From Lentisphaerae bacterium RIFOXYA12_64_32 (lineage in GTDB: Bacteria; Verrucomicrobiota; Lentisphaeria; Oligosphaerales; YB12-FULL-65-16), in assembly GCA_001803235.1 (NCBI GenBank), contig MHBL01000129.1, positions 1 through 50,766 of the forward strand: a stretch of DNA of 50,766 bases, written 5' to 3'. A program made the translations under genes and the position numbers. The notes under the pieces are model-generated. The model had not been told where the DNA came from and searched no databases. It saw only the letters and a list, made by a program, of their open reading frames with translations. This document shows, piece after piece, positions 8,210 to 14,981 of this stretch. Numbering within the stretch: position 1 is the first letter of the stretch; each line of letters begins with the position of its first letter.

Positions 8210-9274
8210 TCAGGCCTTTGTGCAGTCGAACACCAGCCCGATGATCCGGTCCGGATCGTCGAGGATGGCGGACGTGCCTTCGTCGGCCTGGTTCAGGGCG
8301 ACGGTGTGAGTGGTAATATCCTTGACCTTGAGCCGGCCCTCGGAGATCAGGCGCATGCACAGTTCCAAGTTGGTACGCGTGGTCCAGCGCATGAAGACCG
8401 GCGGGTAGTCCGGGCCGACCTCCCACGGGTCGTCGTGGTACCCCGGGCCCGTGCGCGCCGCGCGCCGGATGTCCAGGTTGGTGGTCCCAGGATTGTACTG
8501 GAACACCGGCGCACCGACTACGACGATCCGCCCCATCAGGTGCGTGTCGGGCGACAGCTTCATGCACTTCTCCAGACTCTGCATGGCCTTGGTGCCGTCG
8601 CCGCCGAACGCGATCATCGCAGCGTCCAGACCGCAGTTGCGCGTGAACGCCTTGGTGGCCGCCACCTCGTCCGCCTTGCCGATCTGGACTGTGGCGTCGA
8701 TCCCGACCTTCCCGGCCACGTCGAGCCGGTACGGGATGGTGTCCCAGCCGATGACATAGTTGCCGGCCAGGTGATACAACTGCCCGGCCATCAGGCCGAC
8801 AATTCCGAGCCCGACAATCGCCGCGTACTCGCCGAACTCCGGCTCGCCGCGGCGCATGGCATGCAGCGCCGTGGCTGCGAGCATGGCGTAACTGCCGTCG
8901 GCAAACGTGACGTTGTCCGGCAACGCCACCGTCAGGTTGTGCGGCACGATGGCGTAGTTCGTGTGCAGCGCGTAGCCACCGCCGATGCAGGCGACGCGGT
9001 CGCCCTTCTTGAACCGCGTGACACCCTCGCCCACCGCGGCCACAATGCCGGCGTTCGAATAGCCGAACGGGCGCGGTTTGGTGTTCGCATCGGACTTGGC
9101 ACGCTTCCCCGCCAGGTTGCGCCAACCGCCCAACTCGGTGCCGGGACTGACCAGCGACGCCTGCACGTCGATGGCGACGCAGCCCTTCCGCAATTCCGGG
9201 GCGTTCTCCTCGATGGTTCGGATGTGACCGTCGCCGCATACACCGGCGACCAGACGTTTTGTAGGAAGACTCAT
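8210..9274 (-). CDS. medium-chain (MDR) dehydrogenase, zinc-alcohol-dehydrogenase-like
   Basis: A 354-aa oxidoreductase of the medium-chain dehydrogenase superfamily. The N-terminal GroES-like half contains VSPGTELGGW (residues 42-51); the Rossmann half contains AAIVGLGIVGLMAGQL, a GxGxxG nucleotide-binding turn. The catalytic Cys normally found early in zinc alcohol dehydrogenases is not seen; SPGTE instead marks the subgroup related to bacteriochlorophyllide and sugar-alcohol dehydrogenases. AGGAG lies 5 bases before the ATG. It follows a sugar isomerase-like gene on the same strand, from which it is separated by about 110 bases of short tandem repeats, and the pair is divergent from an AraC regulator, suggesting oxidation of a sugar or polyol. 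The substrate cannot be told from sequence. Confidence 0.85.
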   Translation of the reverse strand: MSLPTKRLVAGVCGDGHIRTIEENAPELRKGCVAIDVQASLVSPGTELGGWRNLAGKRAKSDANTKPRPFGYSNAGIVAAVGEGVTRFKKGDRVACIGGGYALHTNYAIVPHNLTVALPDNVTFADGSYAMLAATALHAMRRGEPEFGEYAAIVGLGIVGLMAGQLYHLAGNYVIGWDTIPYRLDVAGKVGIDATVQIGKADEVAATKAFTRNCGLDAAMIAFGGDGTKAMQSLEKCMKLSPDTHLMGRIVVVGAPVFQYNPGTTNLDIRRAARTGPGYHDDPWEVGPDYPPVFMRWTTRTNLELCMRLISEGRLKVKDITTHTVALNQADEGTSAILDDPDRIIGLVFDCTKA

Positions 9275-9293
9275 GGGGACTCCTGGTTCTCTA

Positions 9294-9372
9294 GGGTTCA
9301 GGGTTCAGGGGGCAGGGATCGGACCCAACGGACGAAACGGACCCAACGGACCCAACGGACGGGGCGGACGCG
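9294..9372. repeat. 7-bp and 9-bp tandem repeats
   Basis: GGGTTCA occurs twice plus a variant at 9294-9314, followed at 9321-9372 by about six units of a 9-bp repeat, GGACCCAAC with variants (shared core AACGGACNN). Both lie between the dehydrogenase and isomerase genes. The same 9-bp core recurs at 11265-11291 and 33579-33605. Confidence 0.85.
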
Positions 9373-9387
9373 TATGCCAGCGGGCCG

Positions 9388-10206
9388 CTATGCCGCCGTG
9401 GTGAAGCGTCGGAAGAAGGCGACCTCGCGCTCGACCGCCGCCTCGAATTCGGGCTTTGGAACTTCGAACTCGCAGTGCACGGACACGGGGCCGTTGTAGC
9501 CGAACTTCTTCGCCGTCTCAAAGAACAGAGTCCAGTCCACGGAACCGTTGCCGGCCGTGACCCAGTGTTTCTTGACGCTGCCGTGGCCGTTCTTCTCGAC
9601 GCGTTCCAGGAGCACGTCCTTGACCGCCAGAATGCTGAGGTAGTCCTTGACGATGGCAAAGGCGGTGGGGTAGTCCTCACCCTCGACCACCAAGTGGCCG
9701 GCATCCAGGTAGGCGCCGATGCAGGCGGGGTCGAAGCCGTGCAGCAGGTGCGCCAGGCCGGAAGCGTTCAGGCCCATGCAACGGTTGGAGTGCGTGTGGT
9801 AGCAGATCTTCACGTTGTACTCACGGGCGAGTGTCTGCCAGCCTTCAAAAATCCGACGGATGCGATCGACCTCGGCGAGGTAATTCAGCTTCGTCGGGTC
9901 GAACGTGAAGTACCCGAGCTTAATCAGGCGGACGTTCGCCTTGTCCATGGCCGCGAGGATGGGCCGCACGCCCGGCTGGTCCGGCGCCAGCAGGTTACCC
10001 TCGCCAGTGATCATCGGAATGTCGAGGCCGTTGCCGCGGAACAGCGCCGCCATCTCGGGCAGTGCCTGGGTGACGTTGTCCGGGTTCACCGCATACCCGG
10101 CACGCAGACACAGGTCGTACCCGTCCAGATTCAGCTTCTGCGCGAGTTCGAGCAACTCACGCACGGTCTTGTCTTTCTGGAACTTCGAGAACATGATCGT
10201 CTTCAT
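9388..10206 (-). CDS. sugar phosphate isomerase/epimerase-like TIM-barrel protein
   Basis: A 272-aa member of the xylose-isomerase-like TIM-barrel superfamily (IolE, Hyi, tagatose epimerase relatives). Typical features are the start MKTIMFSKFQKDKTVRELLELAQKL's regular beta-alpha units, GYDLCLR, NVKICYHTHSN in mid-protein (metal/substrate His), and YLDAGHLVVEG followed by ILAVKDVLLERV near the end, giving the Asp-x-x-His and Lys-Asp pattern of the metal site. ATG 10206 is preserved with GGAG seven bases upstream; the frame is open further but nothing family-like precedes it. It heads a probable two-gene catabolic unit with the dehydrogenase downstream and is divergent from an AraC regulator. 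Confidence 0.86.
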   Translation of the reverse strand: MKTIMFSKFQKDKTVRELLELAQKLNLDGYDLCLRAGYAVNPDNVTQALPEMAALFRGNGLDIPMITGEGNLLAPDQPGVRPILAAMDKANVRLIKLGYFTFDPTKLNYLAEVDRIRRIFEGWQTLAREYNVKICYHTHSNRCMGLNASGLAHLLHGFDPACIGAYLDAGHLVVEGEDYPTAFAIVKDYLSILAVKDVLLERVEKNGHGSVKKHWVTAGNGSVDWTLFFETAKKFGYNGPVSVHCEFEVPKPEFEAAVEREVAFFRRFTTAA

Positions 10207-10296
10207 GCCACACTCCGTTCTGCCAGAATTCTGTTTAGGAATGTTCCGAGGTTCACCGTTCACGGTTGGGATGTCGATCGGAATCAACCCGCCTTC

Positions 10297-10332
10297 AACC
10301 TCTGAACCTTTGAACCTCTGAACCCCGGAACC
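10297..10332. repeat. 8-bp tandem repeat AACCTCTG
   Basis: Four consecutive units (AACCTCTG, AACCTTTG, AACCTCTG, AACCCCGG) plus AACC lie in the divergent intergenic region before the AraC gene. The unit differs from the AACGGACNN repeat nearby but the length class is alike. Confidence 0.8.
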
Positions 10333-10410
10333 TTCTCCGCCGCCTTTACATTCCGCGCAGTTAATTGTACTTTATCACGTAACCCTTCACGTACGCTGTT
10401 GGCAATACTC

Positions 10411-11313
10411 ATGAAAAAGTTGTCAAAAGCACCGGTGTTCTCCGACCCCGCCTTCACCGGCCGAAACCTGCGTTGCCGTTTCCTGTGGCTCGGGCATCGC
10501 GAGGTGACCGAATCCATGCGGGTGCGGCCGCACCAGCACCCGTTCTGGCATGCGGACTTCGCGGTCAAGGGCCAGTTCATGGCGTTCTCCGGCCGGCGCT
10601 CGTTCCCAGTGCTGGCGGGCGAGGCGGTGGAGATTCCGCCGGGCACGACACACAATTTCTTCCACGAAAAGGGCTGCGAGTTCGTGGCGGTGCGGTACGA
10701 AGTCGAAGGCATCACCGCAGTTTCGGGTATTCGCCGGATCAGCGGCAATCCGTTCTGCGTGCCGTTCGTCAGCAGCCTGCTCGCCTTGGACGCAACGGAC
10801 CGGGAGCCGTCACGGGCCGTGCGCGAACAACTGGAGTACCTGGTCTGTGCGTGGGTGGCGTCGTGTCACCCGCTCGGGCACGGCGCTGGCGTCGCACTGG
10901 CGGACGAGACGGGCGTCGTGGGGCGGGTACGGCAGTACCTGGAGCGGCAGGCAACCCCGAGCGTGCGCGTCTTCGAGGTGGCGCGGGCTTTGGACTACTC
11001 GGAGAACCACCTGTCGGCGTTGTTCCGCAAAGCCAAGGGCGTGCCGCTCAAGGCGTACCTCGATTCCGTGCGCGCCGAGAAGGCGGCGCGACTGCTGCGC
11101 TACGCGGACCTGACCATCACCCAGATCGCCGAGAGCCTCGAGTTCCCGGACCTGTACAGCTTTTCGCGCTTCTTCACCCGCATGTGCGGCGAGTCGCCGC
11201 GCGAGTTCCGACGCCGCGCCCACGCCGCCGGAAAGACCCCGGGCGCGGCCAGCGCGTTCGATGAGTCCGTTGTGTCCGTTTCGTCCGTTCTCCCTGAAAC
11301 CCTCTCCTTCTGA
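10411..11313 (+). CDS. AraC-family transcriptional regulator with cupin sensor domain
   Basis: A 300-aa regulator. The N-terminal half is a cupin-like sensing domain: RVRPHQHPFWHADFAVKG supplies the His cluster, and AGEAVEIPPGTTHNFFHEKG is the second cupin strand pair. The C-terminal third (about 185-280) is a double helix-turn-helix AraC DNA-binding domain, with VFEVARALDYSENHLSALFRK and the second helix pair ITQIAESLEFPDLYSFSRFFTRMCGESP broken here only by normal spacing. It is divergent from the isomerase/dehydrogenase genes and upstream of a URO-D-family gene, so it likely regulates one or both. ATG 10411 gives the family's usual length; no clear ribosome binding site. The last residues (SVVSVSSV) are encoded by the 9-bp tandem repeat at 11265-11291. 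Confidence 0.92.
   Translation: MKKLSKAPVFSDPAFTGRNLRCRFLWLGHREVTESMRVRPHQHPFWHADFAVKGQFMAFSGRRSFPVLAGEAVEIPPGTTHNFFHEKGCEFVAVRYEVEGITAVSGIRRISGNPFCVPFVSSLLALDATDREPSRAVREQLEYLVCAWVASCHPLGHGAGVALADETGVVGRVRQYLERQATPSVRVFEVARALDYSENHLSALFRKAKGVPLKAYLDSVRAEKAARLLRYADLTITQIAESLEFPDLYSFSRFFTRMCGESPREFRRRAHAAGKTPGAASAFDESVVSVSSVLPETLSF
11265..11291. repeat. 9-bp tandem repeat inside the AraC gene 3' end
   Basis: Three units (GTCCGTTGT, GTCCGTTTC, GTCCGTTCT), the reverse complement of the AACGGACNN repeat at 9321-9372. Here it is translated as the Ser/Val-rich C-terminus of the regulator. A looser CAGCCTA-type repeat follows at about 11318-11340. Confidence 0.85.
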
Positions 11314-11375
11314 CCTGCAGCCTATCAGCCTACAGCCTAAACACCTCCTCTCAACCATGAAGGGCATGAAGGAAC

Positions 11376-12326
11376 ATGAAGACGACAACGCCCCGTGACC
11401 GCGTGCTGACGGCGATTGCGCACCGCGAACCGGACCGGGTGCCGTACAACCTCCGGCTGATCTCCGACTTGCTCCCCGTGGCGCAGGCGCAGATCGGGAC
11501 GACCGACTACGCCGAATATTACGGGCACGATGTCCGGTACGTTGGCTTGAAGCTGCCGCCGAAGCCGGAGGCCGTGCCGCCCGCCGAGTGGGCGCCGCTG
11601 CCGACGGCCGACATCATTGCCCAGGCCGCCGAGCAGACGCGGAAGCTGCACGCCCGTGACCTGGCCGTGTGCAGCTCGTACTTCTGCGGCGTCTACGAAC
11701 AGGCCAAACACTGGCTCGGCTATGAGGAGACCATGCTCGGTCCATACGAGGATCCCGCCAAGTTCGGCGCCGCCCTGGACCGCATCGAGGCGTGGAAGAG
11801 CGCGCTGTACGGCGCCTACGCCGCGGCGGGCACGGACATCGTGTGGATGGGCGACGACCTCGGCACGCAGCGCTCGCTGGTCATGAGCCCGGAAATGTAC
11901 CGCGAGTGGTACAAGCCGCGGCACCGCCGCATCGCGGCGCACATCCGGTCCATTCGCCCCGAGGTGAAGGTCGCCTTCCACTGCTGCGGCTACGTAACCT
12001 CGCTCATCCCGGACCTGATCGAGAGCGGCATTGACATCCTCGAAGCTGTCCAGGCCGAGTGCATGGACCTGGCCGGGCTCAAGACGGAGTTCGGCAAGGA
12101 CATCACATTCTGGGGCGGTGTCGGCGCGCAGAGCGTGCTCGCCCGGACCTCGCCGGAACAGGTGACCGACGGCGTCTGCCGCACGCTCGAAATCATGGCG
12201 CCCGGCGGCGGCTACATCGCCGCGCCGTGCCACACCCTGACCGAAGAGGTGCCCTGGCCCAGCATCGCCGCGTTCCACGACGCGGTGCGGCAGTATGGCG
12301 CCTACCCGGCGCCGGGACGGCGGTGA
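11376..12326 (+). CDS. uroporphyrinogen decarboxylase-family protein (probable methyltransferase)
   Basis: A 316-aa member of the URO-D superfamily. It opens with TPRDRVLTAIAHREPDRVPYN, the standard family start, and contains DIVWMGDDLGTQ, VAFHCCGYVTSLIPDLIE (a metal or cofactor His-Cys region as in MtaA/CmuA-type corrinoid methyltransferases) and FWGGVGAQSVLARTSPEQV. True heme HemE enzymes have other conserved residues and sit with heme genes; the isolated context next to an AraC regulator and sugar-type enzymes points to the COG0407 methyltransferase-like group. The reaction is unknown. Only 62 bases separate it from the AraC gene on the same strand. A distant relative is at 43756-44808. 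Confidence 0.85.
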   Translation: MKTTTPRDRVLTAIAHREPDRVPYNLRLISDLLPVAQAQIGTTDYAEYYGHDVRYVGLKLPPKPEAVPPAEWAPLPTADIIAQAAEQTRKLHARDLAVCSSYFCGVYEQAKHWLGYEETMLGPYEDPAKFGAALDRIEAWKSALYGAYAAAGTDIVWMGDDLGTQRSLVMSPEMYREWYKPRHRRIAAHIRSIRPEVKVAFHCCGYVTSLIPDLIESGIDILEAVQAECMDLAGLKTEFGKDITFWGGVGAQSVLARTSPEQVTDGVCRTLEIMAPGGGYIAAPCHTLTEEVPWPSIAAFHDAVRQYGAYPAPGRR

Positions 12327-12462
12327 GGGGTATGCCGGTGTACGCTCTGCGCGCTGCCGTTGCGAACCCGGCGAACGGCCGGCACCAGCGCCTGACGGCG
12401 GTATTTGCGTCGGTGCTACAATCAGAGTATATTGCTGCAGATATGTATTACATTCCTGCATC

Positions 12463-13623
12463 ATGATACAACGCATCATCAAACTGCCGGAGCAGTCATT
12501 CTTCCTGTTTGGCCCGCGCCAGACCGGGAAGAGCACACTCATCAACGCCCGGTACCATGCCGGCGTCTGGCGCATCAACCTGCTGTCGAGTGAGAGCTAC
12601 TTGCAGTACGCGAGGAACCCCAGTCTCTTCACCCGCCAGGCGATCGAGAAGATTGAGCACGCCGGCATCGCGACGATCTTCGTCGACGAGGTCCAGCGCG
12701 TTCCGGAGATTCTGAACGAGGTGCAATTGCTGATGGATCGGTTCCCGCAGTGCCGGTTCATTCTGACCGGCTCCAGCGCGCGCCGGCTGAAACGCGGCGG
12801 TGCCAACCTGCTGGGCGGACGCGCGGTGGAGCGATGGCTGTTCCCGTACGTCTACGGGGAGCTAGATGGGCGCTTCGACCTGGATGCCGCCTTGCGGTAC
12901 GGCACGCTTCCCTCGGTCTATGGGAAGGAGCCTGACACGCAGCGTGACATCCTGACCGCCTACGTGCACACGTATCTGCAGGAGGAGATCAAGGCTGAAG
13001 GCATCGCGCGCAATGTCGGTGGGTTCTCCCGTTTCCTGGAGGTCTGCGCCAGTCAGAACGGGGAACTGACCAACTACACCGGCTTGGCGCGTGAAGCGGC
13101 GCTGCCGGTCCGGACGGTCCAGTCGTACTACGAGATCCTCGAGGACACGCTGATCGGGTTCCGGCTCGAGCCGTGGCGCCGGAGCGTCCGCAAGCGTTTG
13201 AGCGGTCATCCCAAGTTCTACCTTTTCGACAGCGGCGTGGTCAACGCCATCTGCCGCCGGCTCACGGCGGACCTGGATCTGACGCTTCGCGGCCGCATGT
13301 TCGAACACTTCATTGTGGCCGAGACCTATCGCCACCTGCACTACGCCCGCAGCGAGGCCCGGGCCTTCTACTGGCGGACCAACACCGGCGCCGAGGTGGA
13401 CCTGCTGCTGGAGAAGCACGGCGCTCTGGTGGCCGCCATTGAGATCAAGTCGTCGGCCCGCATCGAAGGCGCGCATCTCAGCGGGTTGCGATCGTTTCGT
13501 TCGGAGCATAGCGACACGCCCTGCTTCGTTGTGGCAACCGTGCCCCACGCCTACAGCATCGACGGGGTCAAGGTGCTGCCCTGGCAGGACTACCTCGGGC
13601 TTCTGCCGGAGTTGGCTGGTTGA
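12463..13623 (+). CDS. AAA ATPase with DUF4143 domain
   Basis: A 386-aa ATPase. Walker A GPRQTGKST is at 17-25 and Walker B IFVDEVQ at 72-78, followed by FILTGSSARRLKRGG, the sensor-like motif of this family. The C-terminal part is DUF4143 with an endonuclease-like fold: FYWRTNTGAEVDLLLE and AAIEIKSSA resemble the D...ExK core of PD-(D/E)xK proteins. The family is widespread and very mobile among bacteria and archaea, with no settled function. ATG 12463 is chosen because the P-loop follows at the expected distance. It is preceded by an AT-rich patch around 12418-12460, unlike its surroundings, which may be its promoter and hints at acquisition by transfer. Confidence 0.9.
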   Translation: MIQRIIKLPEQSFFLFGPRQTGKSTLINARYHAGVWRINLLSSESYLQYARNPSLFTRQAIEKIEHAGIATIFVDEVQRVPEILNEVQLLMDRFPQCRFILTGSSARRLKRGGANLLGGRAVERWLFPYVYGELDGRFDLDAALRYGTLPSVYGKEPDTQRDILTAYVHTYLQEEIKAEGIARNVGGFSRFLEVCASQNGELTNYTGLAREAALPVRTVQSYYEILEDTLIGFRLEPWRRSVRKRLSGHPKFYLFDSGVVNAICRRLTADLDLTLRGRMFEHFIVAETYRHLHYARSEARAFYWRTNTGAEVDLLLEKHGALVAAIEIKSSARIEGAHLSGLRSFRSEHSDTPCFVVATVPHAYSIDGVKVLPWQDYLGLLPELAG

Positions 13624-13673
13624 TCCGGGGCCGGAGATCTGCACGCCCGAGGAGTTGATGGGGGAACAAGACC

Positions 13674-13838
13674 ATGCCTGACCCGATTCTGCGAGATCTC
13701 TGGGCCGTCAAGGACCAGATTGCCCGCGAATGCGGCCACGACCTCCGTCGCCTTTTCCAGCGCCTAAAGTCCGTTGAGGCGTCGTCATCAAGACGCGTGG
13801 TGAACCGCGTGTCCCGGCCGAGGCCGGCGGCTCGGTGA
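13674..13838 (+). CDS. small conserved-type protein (54 aa)
   Basis: A 54-residue protein beginning MPDPILRDLWAVKDQIARE and continuing GHDLRRLFQRLK with a basic tail. The pattern (D-P-I-L-x-x-L-W-x-x-K-D-x-I-A) is one I recognise from many short proteins often found beside toxin-antitoxin or nucleotidyltransferase genes, but without an established function. GGGGGAA lies just before the ATG. It begins 50 bases after the ATPase and is convergent with the broken nucleotidyltransferase gene, so an antitoxin-like role is possible but unproven. Confidence 0.65.
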   Translation: MPDPILRDLWAVKDQIARECGHDLRRLFQRLKSVEASSSRRVVNRVSRPRPAAR

Positions 13839-13862
13839 ATTACCCCCGTGGCCGGGATTGCG

Positions 13863-14187
13863 TCACCCGGCATAGACTTCCCTGCCATGCTCGAGGATTT
13901 CGCGGTAAATGAGCCCTGTGGTCTTGCCGTGCTTCTGGAGGACGGAGGGGGGTGACGACAATGAAGTCGCAGGGCATGGGCCGGGGGCGGATACCCGTGT
14001 TGAGGAGATCCACAACCTGCTCCGTTTCCCGGTCTTCCGGGACAACGACGAGGAAGTCGAGGTCACTGTCCGATGTCGCCTTCCCGGTCGCCGCCGACCC
14101 GAACAGGACGACGCGCAGCGGGTGAGCCAGTTCGACGATCTGCTCAACCACGCGGCGCACGTTCCGTTGGAGTTGGGTTCGCCTCAT
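13863..14187 (-). pseudogene. MNT-type nucleotidyltransferase gene with a one-base frameshift
   Basis: Minimal nucleotidyltransferase of the type paired with HEPN or small partner proteins. The first frame gives RVVLFGSAATGKATSDSDLD, with the GSxxxG and DxD metal motif of polymerase-beta-like enzymes, down to CDFIVVTP. It then runs out of frame, while the adjacent frame continues naturally with SVLQKHGKTTGLIYREILEHGREVYAG to a stop at 13863. Removing one base from the run of six G at 13947-13952 (six C on the coding strand) restores one continuous protein of about 107 aa. It is either a true recent pseudogene or a homopolymer sequencing error. The catalytic half is intact. Confidence 0.8.
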
Positions 14188-14236
14188 GTCGGCACACTAG
14201 CACTAGCGACGCATGAACGCAACCCCCGGGCCGTCC

Positions 14237-14665
14237 TCACGGTCGCGGCGGCGCGGTTGCTCCGGGCGGTGGCGTGTCCGGTCGTGGTGCGGTGGCCCTG
14301 CGGCAGGTCCGGATGCACGCGATCCAGGCGGCGACGGCGAGGGCGAGGAGGACGAGGTCGATGACGCTCTGTAGCCTGCTTGACCGAATGAGCAGTTTGC
14401 GGTCCCGCATGTCGCCGCCAGCCTCGTTCAGCATCCACCGCACGAACACGCTGAGCTGCATGTCACAGGATTTCTTGATCTGCTTCTCTCGTTCGGTCTG
14501 TGGTTCTACGTACAGGCGCTCAGCGGCCTTCATGTCCTCTCCATCGAACGATGGGCCGGTCATGACGTCAGGATCCGGGAGGTGACGACTCAGGCCGATG
14601 CCCAACTGGACGCCCGAGTTCACGATCAGCAGTCCGAGAATGGCGCCGAGGACCCACTTCGCCAT
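14237..14665 (-). CDS. small membrane protein of unknown function (142 aa)
   Basis: Not recognised as a family. The protein has a hydrophobic N-terminal helix (about 3-23, WVLGAILGLLIVNSGVQLGI), a polar central region of about 85 residues rich in charged residues, a second transmembrane helix (about 108-126, VIDLVLLALAVAAWIACI) and a Pro/Ala-rich tail. Topology suggests both ends on the same side with a periplasmic or cytosolic loop. GAGGAG eight bases before ATG 14665 supports the start. The 171-bp palindromic element begins 70 bases upstream of the start. Confidence 0.65.
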   Translation of the reverse strand: MAKWVLGAILGLLIVNSGVQLGIGLSRHLPDPDVMTGPSFDGEDMKAAERLYVEPQTEREKQIKKSCDMQLSVFVRWMLNEAGGDMRDRKLLIRSSRLQSVIDLVLLALAVAAWIACIRTCRRATAPRPDTPPPGATAPPRP

Positions 14666-14734
14666 GGTGATGTCTCCTCGTTCGTGTTGTTGGTACGTCA
14701 GTCGCAGTCGGTTCTCAGCCCCAACGGGGCGTAA

Positions 14735-14905
14735 CATACCAGCCCAGGGCAACGCCCTGGGTTAACAACCCACCCACCGAATGCACCCTGAAAGGGCGCG
14801 ACATCATTCCGAGTTCAGCCACTGGCACCAGGGGCATGTCCCGCCCCTTCAGGGCTGATTATCCTTTCCCCTTCCGTTCCCAGGGCGTTGCCCTGGGCTG
14901 GTATG
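14735..14905. repeat. 171-bp nested palindromic element
   Basis: Perfect 27-bp terminal inverted repeats at 14735-14761 and 14879-14905 enclose a second inverted repeat (14786-14804 against 14836-14854, 17 of 19 matching), with a short TGGCACCA-centred fold in the middle. Each terminal arm is itself palindromic (CCCAGGGC around the middle). It encodes nothing convincing. Similar CCAGCCCAGGG-type elements recur between genes in several bacterial phyla in my recollection, consistent with a non-autonomous, MITE-like mobile repeat. Confidence 0.85.
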
Positions 14906-14981
14906 TGGCCGCGCTTTCAGCGCTCCGGACGGCGACTCCTATAGCACAAGCCGCCATGTGTCGCACATAGTTGCGACGTCA

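Noticed and set aside
9321..9372. CRISPR array
   Set aside because: Units of 9 bp without spacers and no cas genes; these are simple tandem repeats.
11376..12326. True uroporphyrinogen decarboxylase (hemE)
   Set aside because: No heme genes nearby and the Cys/His motif fits the methyltransferase-like branch.
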